9,322 nt of DNA, taken from an uncultured Bacteroidales bacterium. Its GTDB lineage: Bacteria; Bacteroidota; Bacteroidia; Bacteroidales; UBA932. How positions within the stretch are numbered: the stretch's first letter is position 1; each line of letters opens with the position of its first letter. The position numbers and the translations under genes were made by a program. Below the pieces are notes generated by a model. The model was not told the DNA's origin. It saw only the letters and a list, made by a program, of their open reading frames with translations, and did no database searches. The DNA lies in the NCBI GenBank assembly GCA_946616385.1, contig CAMOIZ010000040.1, positions 1 through 9,322 of the forward strand. Reading direction: 5' to 3'. Positions 7,500 through 9,322 of the stretch are shown here, piece after piece.

Positions 7500-7507
7500 T
7501 ATCTTTG
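7500..7507 (+). promoter_or_regulatory. -7 promoter box of grpE-dnaJ
   Basis: TATCTTTG is an exact match to the Bacteroidota -7 element TAnnTTTG. The -33 element is not canonical: TCTG at 7474-7477 is 22 bases upstream and lies inside the second dyad. Transcription would begin near 7510-7514, leaving a leader of about 40 bases before the ATG at 7552. Confidence 0.6.
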
Positions 7508-7540
7508 TAGCGGAGTTTCCCGGAGTGGGGGACTCCGCTA
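7508..7540 (+). promoter_or_regulatory. Stable hairpin in the grpE 5' leader
   Basis: Bases 7508-7516 pair perfectly with 7532-7540 (9 bp). The stem continues with two G-U pairs (7517-7531, 7518-7530) and three G-C pairs (7519-7521 with 7527-7529), closing a five-base loop GGAGT. The repeated hexamer CGGAGT (7511-7516 and 7521-7526) lets ACTCCG (7532-7537) pair instead with the second copy, giving a smaller competing stem. The hairpin ends 11 bases before the start codon. No U-tract follows, so it is not an intrinsic terminator. It could stabilise the mRNA 5' end or tune translation. Confidence 0.55.
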
Positions 7541-7551
7541 AAAGTAAAGAT

Positions 7552-8109
7552 ATGTCAGAGAAAACTAATAAAGAAGGGCAGAAGCCCGCAGAAGAGACCG
7601 TAAAGGCAGAAAAGCAGTCCAAGGCTGAGAAACAGGAAAAGAAGAAAAGCGAAGAACTTCAGAAGAAAGTCGAGGAACTGGAGGGTAAACTGAAGAAGGA
7701 GCATGACGATTACCTCCGTCTGATGGCTGAATTCGAGACCTTCCGCCGCCGCAGTGCCGAGGATCGCCTCGCGCTGGTAGGATCTGCATCTGCCGATACT
7801 ATAAAAGGCCTGCTTCCTGTTCTGGACGACTGCGAAAGGGCGATGGAGGTGCTCGCCAAGAGTTCCGACGAGGCTGCAAAAGAAGGCACGTCGCTCATAT
7901 ACAACAAGTTGATGGATTACCTCAAGACCAAAGGCCTTGCTGTGATCGAGGCCAAAGGCGTTAAGTTCGATGTTGATTTCCACGAGGCTGTGACGCAGTT
8001 CCCCGCACCTTCACCGGAGCAGAAAGGCATGGTGATAGATGTCGTACAGACGGGATATACCCTGAACGGCAAGGTGCTGCGTTATGCCAAGGTGGTTGTA
8101 GGAGCATAA
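7552..8109 (+). CDS. grpE: GrpE, nucleotide exchange factor of DnaK
   Basis: Cytoplasmic cochaperone of 185 residues that releases ADP from DnaK and so drives its folding cycle. The N-terminal 30 residues are Lys/Glu-rich and disordered. A long coiled-coil helix follows (about 31-75, with DYLRLMAEFETFRRRSAEDR), then a four-helix region with GLLPVLDDCERAMEV (86-100). The C-terminal beta-wing carries the GrpE signature: FDVDFHEAV (139-147), then VIDVVQTGYTLNGKVLRYAKVVV (161-183). An upstream in-frame ATG at 7483 lies within the dyad and promoter region and would add 23 unrelated residues, so the ATG at 7552 is preferred. It lies 4 bases before dnaJ and is almost certainly co-transcribed with it. 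There is no strong Shine-Dalgarno sequence, only an A-rich stretch. Confidence 0.97.
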   Translation: MSEKTNKEGQKPAEETVKAEKQSKAEKQEKKKSEELQKKVEELEGKLKKEHDDYLRLMAEFETFRRRSAEDRLALVGSASADTIKGLLPVLDDCERAMEVLAKSSDEAAKEGTSLIYNKLMDYLKTKGLAVIEAKGVKFDVDFHEAVTQFPAPSPEQKGMVIDVVQTGYTLNGKVLRYAKVVVGA

Positions 8110-8113
8110 GATC

Positions 8114-9301
8114 ATGGCAGAAAAAAGAGATTACTACGAGGTCTTGGGCATTCAGAAGAATGCCAGTGAAGACGACATCAAGCAGGCTTACCGCAAGGCT
8201 GCCCTCAAGTGGCATCCGGACCGTTGGGTAAGCGGCACCGATGCCGAGAAGAAGACCGCGGAGGAGAAGTTCAAGGAAGCCTCTGAGGCTTATTCCGTGC
8301 TTTCCGATGCCCAGAAACGTGCCAAGTACGACCAATTCGGCTTTGCCGGAGTGGACGACGCCGCAGGGCCCGATTTCAGTCAGGGTTTCGGCAATCTCAA
8401 CGACATTCTGGAGAACCTCTTCGGAGGACGCTTCAGTTTCGGCGGCGGAGGATTCGATTTCGGGAACTTCGGTTTCGGCGGCGGAGGACGTCAGGGCGGA
8501 GGCCCGCGTACGCTTCGCGGCCGCGACATCCGCACCCGTGTAAAACTCACTCTCGAAGAGATTCAGAACGGATGCGACAAAGAGGTAACCCTCGAACGTA
8601 ACAGGCCCTGTGCGGAATGCGGCGGCCGAGGAGCCAGGAACGAATCCGATATCAAAACTTGCCCCAACTGCAATGGCAGCGGTCAGGAGGCCCGCACGGT
8701 CAATTCCCTTTTCGGACGCACTGTAACCTACACCACTTGCTCCCGTTGCAACGGAGAGGGTCGCATAGTGTCCAATCCCTGCCGCCGTTGCGGCGGATCG
8801 GGGCTCGAACGCAAGAAAGAGACCATCAAGGTGCATATTCCCGCCGGCGTAGAGAACGGAATGCAGATTACAGTCCGTGGCGAAGGACATTCGGCGCCAC
8901 GCGGCGGTGTGAACGGCGACCTTCTCATAGTTATAGAGGAACAGGCCCATTCCCAGTTCAAGAGGGAAGGGGAGAATCTCTTCTACACGCGTGTGATATC
9001 GGTTACCGACGCCATTCTGGGATGCGAGATCACCATACCTTGTCTGGACGGTCCCTACAAACTCAAGCTTGATCCGGGAACCCAGTCGGGTACGGTTGAG
9101 CGCCTTCGCGGCAAGGGCCTGCCTTCCGTGAACGGCTATGGCAGGGGAGACCTCTACGTGAAGATTCTTGTCTGGATTCCACGGAAGCTGCGCGGATCCG
9201 ACAAGGAGGCGGTCGAGAAACTGGCGGCATCGTCGGCGGTGAAGCCGGATCCCTCCAGGGAAGACAGGAATCTCTTCGAGAAAGAGAGCCAGTATTTTTA
9301 A
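8114..9301 (+). CDS. dnaJ: DnaJ, Hsp40 chaperone
   Basis: Type I Hsp40 of 395 residues that binds unfolded proteins and stimulates the ATPase of DnaK. The J domain (about 5-76) has the catalytic HPD at 34-36. The loop after it is slightly extended compared with E. coli DnaJ (HPDRWVSGTDAEKKTAEEKF). A Gly/Phe-rich region (about 77-130) contains NDILENLFGG. The zinc-binding region has all four CxxCxGxG repeats: CAECGGRG (166-173), CPNCNGSG (183-190), CSRCNGEG (209-216) and CRRCGGSG (223-230). The C-terminal substrate-binding domains are complete, including VSVTDAILGCEITIP. All key residues are intact. It is the second gene of the grpE-dnaJ unit; dnaK is not in the window. Confidence 0.98.
   Translation: MAEKRDYYEVLGIQKNASEDDIKQAYRKAALKWHPDRWVSGTDAEKKTAEEKFKEASEAYSVLSDAQKRAKYDQFGFAGVDDAAGPDFSQGFGNLNDILENLFGGRFSFGGGGFDFGNFGFGGGGRQGGGPRTLRGRDIRTRVKLTLEEIQNGCDKEVTLERNRPCAECGGRGARNESDIKTCPNCNGSGQEARTVNSLFGRTVTYTTCSRCNGEGRIVSNPCRRCGGSGLERKKETIKVHIPAGVENGMQITVRGEGHSAPRGGVNGDLLIVIEEQAHSQFKREGENLFYTRVISVTDAILGCEITIPCLDGPYKLKLDPGTQSGTVERLRGKGLPSVNGYGRGDLYVKILVWIPRKLRGSDKEAVEKLAASSAVKPDPSREDRNLFEKESQYF
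8436..8488 (+). repeat. 17-bp direct repeat inside dnaJ
   Basis: The 17 bases at 8436-8452 recur exactly at 8472-8488, 36 bases (12 codons) later and in frame, coding for FGGGG each time in the Gly/Phe-rich linker. It probably reflects local duplication in low-complexity sequence. Confidence 0.7.
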
Positions 9302-9321
9302 AAATTACTGAAAATAATTTT
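9301..9321 (+). repeat. AT-only inverted repeat after dnaJ
   Basis: AAAATTA (9301-9307) and TAATTTT (9315-9321) form a perfect 7-bp dyad with a seven-base loop, beginning at the last base of the dnaJ stop codon. The stem is all A-T and so weak. The window ends here, so whether a U-tract and terminator follow cannot be seen. Confidence 0.35.
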
Positions 9322-9322
9322 G
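9315..9322 (+). promoter_or_regulatory. Possible -7 box for the gene after dnaJ
   Basis: TAATTTTG at the very end of the window matches TAnnTTTG exactly and overlaps the right arm of the AT-rich dyad. There is no clear TTTG -33 element, and the downstream gene is out of view, so this is only a candidate. Confidence 0.3.

Noticed and set aside
7508..7540. Hairpin as an intrinsic terminator of the exporter operon
   Set aside because: It is followed by an A-rich stretch and not a run of T, and it lies downstream of a consensus -7 box, so a leader structure fits better.
7483..7551. N-terminal extension of GrpE from the ATG-initiated longer frame
   Set aside because: It would start inside the second dyad and span the -7 box and hairpin; the added residues do not resemble a GrpE N-terminus.
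7456..7551. CIRCE element for HrcA control of grpE-dnaJ
   Set aside because: I looked for TTAGCACTC and GAGTGCTAA arms and found neither; the dyads present have a different sequence and spacing.
7961..8950. Open frame of 329 codons on the minus strand opposite dnaJ
   Set aside because: dnaJ is unmistakable on the plus strand with all four zinc motifs; the opposite frame is low-complexity Ala/Ser/Glu sequence.

Overview
The window looks like a piece of a Bacteroidota chromosome, most likely order Bacteroidales. It is moderately GC-rich, and its genes lack clear Shine-Dalgarno sequences. Several gene starts are preceded by the Bacteroidota -7 promoter box TAnnTTTG. GrpE and DnaJ are encoded back to back, as is common in that phylum, and the AraC regulator and TolC/HlyD proteins are of types common there. 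I cannot assign the family or genus from sequence alone. About 95% of the window is coding, no gap exceeds 300 bases, and I see no RNA gene, insertion sequence or CRISPR array.

Layout. On the minus strand (reading right to left) an AraC-family regulator (2329 to 1415) is followed after 18 bases by a MATE-family multidrug/Na+ antiporter (1396 to 20). Facing away from them across a 141-base control region is a four-gene plus-strand operon (2471 to 7455): a TolC-family outer membrane channel, an HlyD/YbhG-type periplasmic adaptor, and two paralogous ABC-2 type permeases. The genes are spaced 8, 1 and 2 bases apart. Together they resemble a tripartite exporter spanning both membranes, but no ATP-binding subunit is encoded in the window. 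A 96-base gap then leads into grpE and dnaJ, the cochaperones of DnaK, separated by 4 bases; dnaK is not in the window.

How the parts may work together. The divergent arrangement suggests that the AraC protein controls the exporter operon, the MATE pump, or both, in response to a toxic compound or envelope signal; this is inference from layout. The grpE-dnaJ pair belongs to protein folding and heat shock and is probably an independent transcription unit with its own promoter.

The most notable non-coding structure is the 96-base gap before grpE. It holds two tandem 13-bp dyads of the form TGnCnnnnTGnCA with centres 17 bases apart, then a consensus -7 box. Directly downstream is a 14-bp hairpin that would sit at or near the 5' end of the transcript and has an alternative pairing partner. 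Other points of interest are the ATPase-less exporter, an approximately 87-residue helical insertion in the TolC homologue where an outward-facing loop would lie, and a -7 box so close to the MATE start codon that this mRNA may be leaderless or start at a later ATG.
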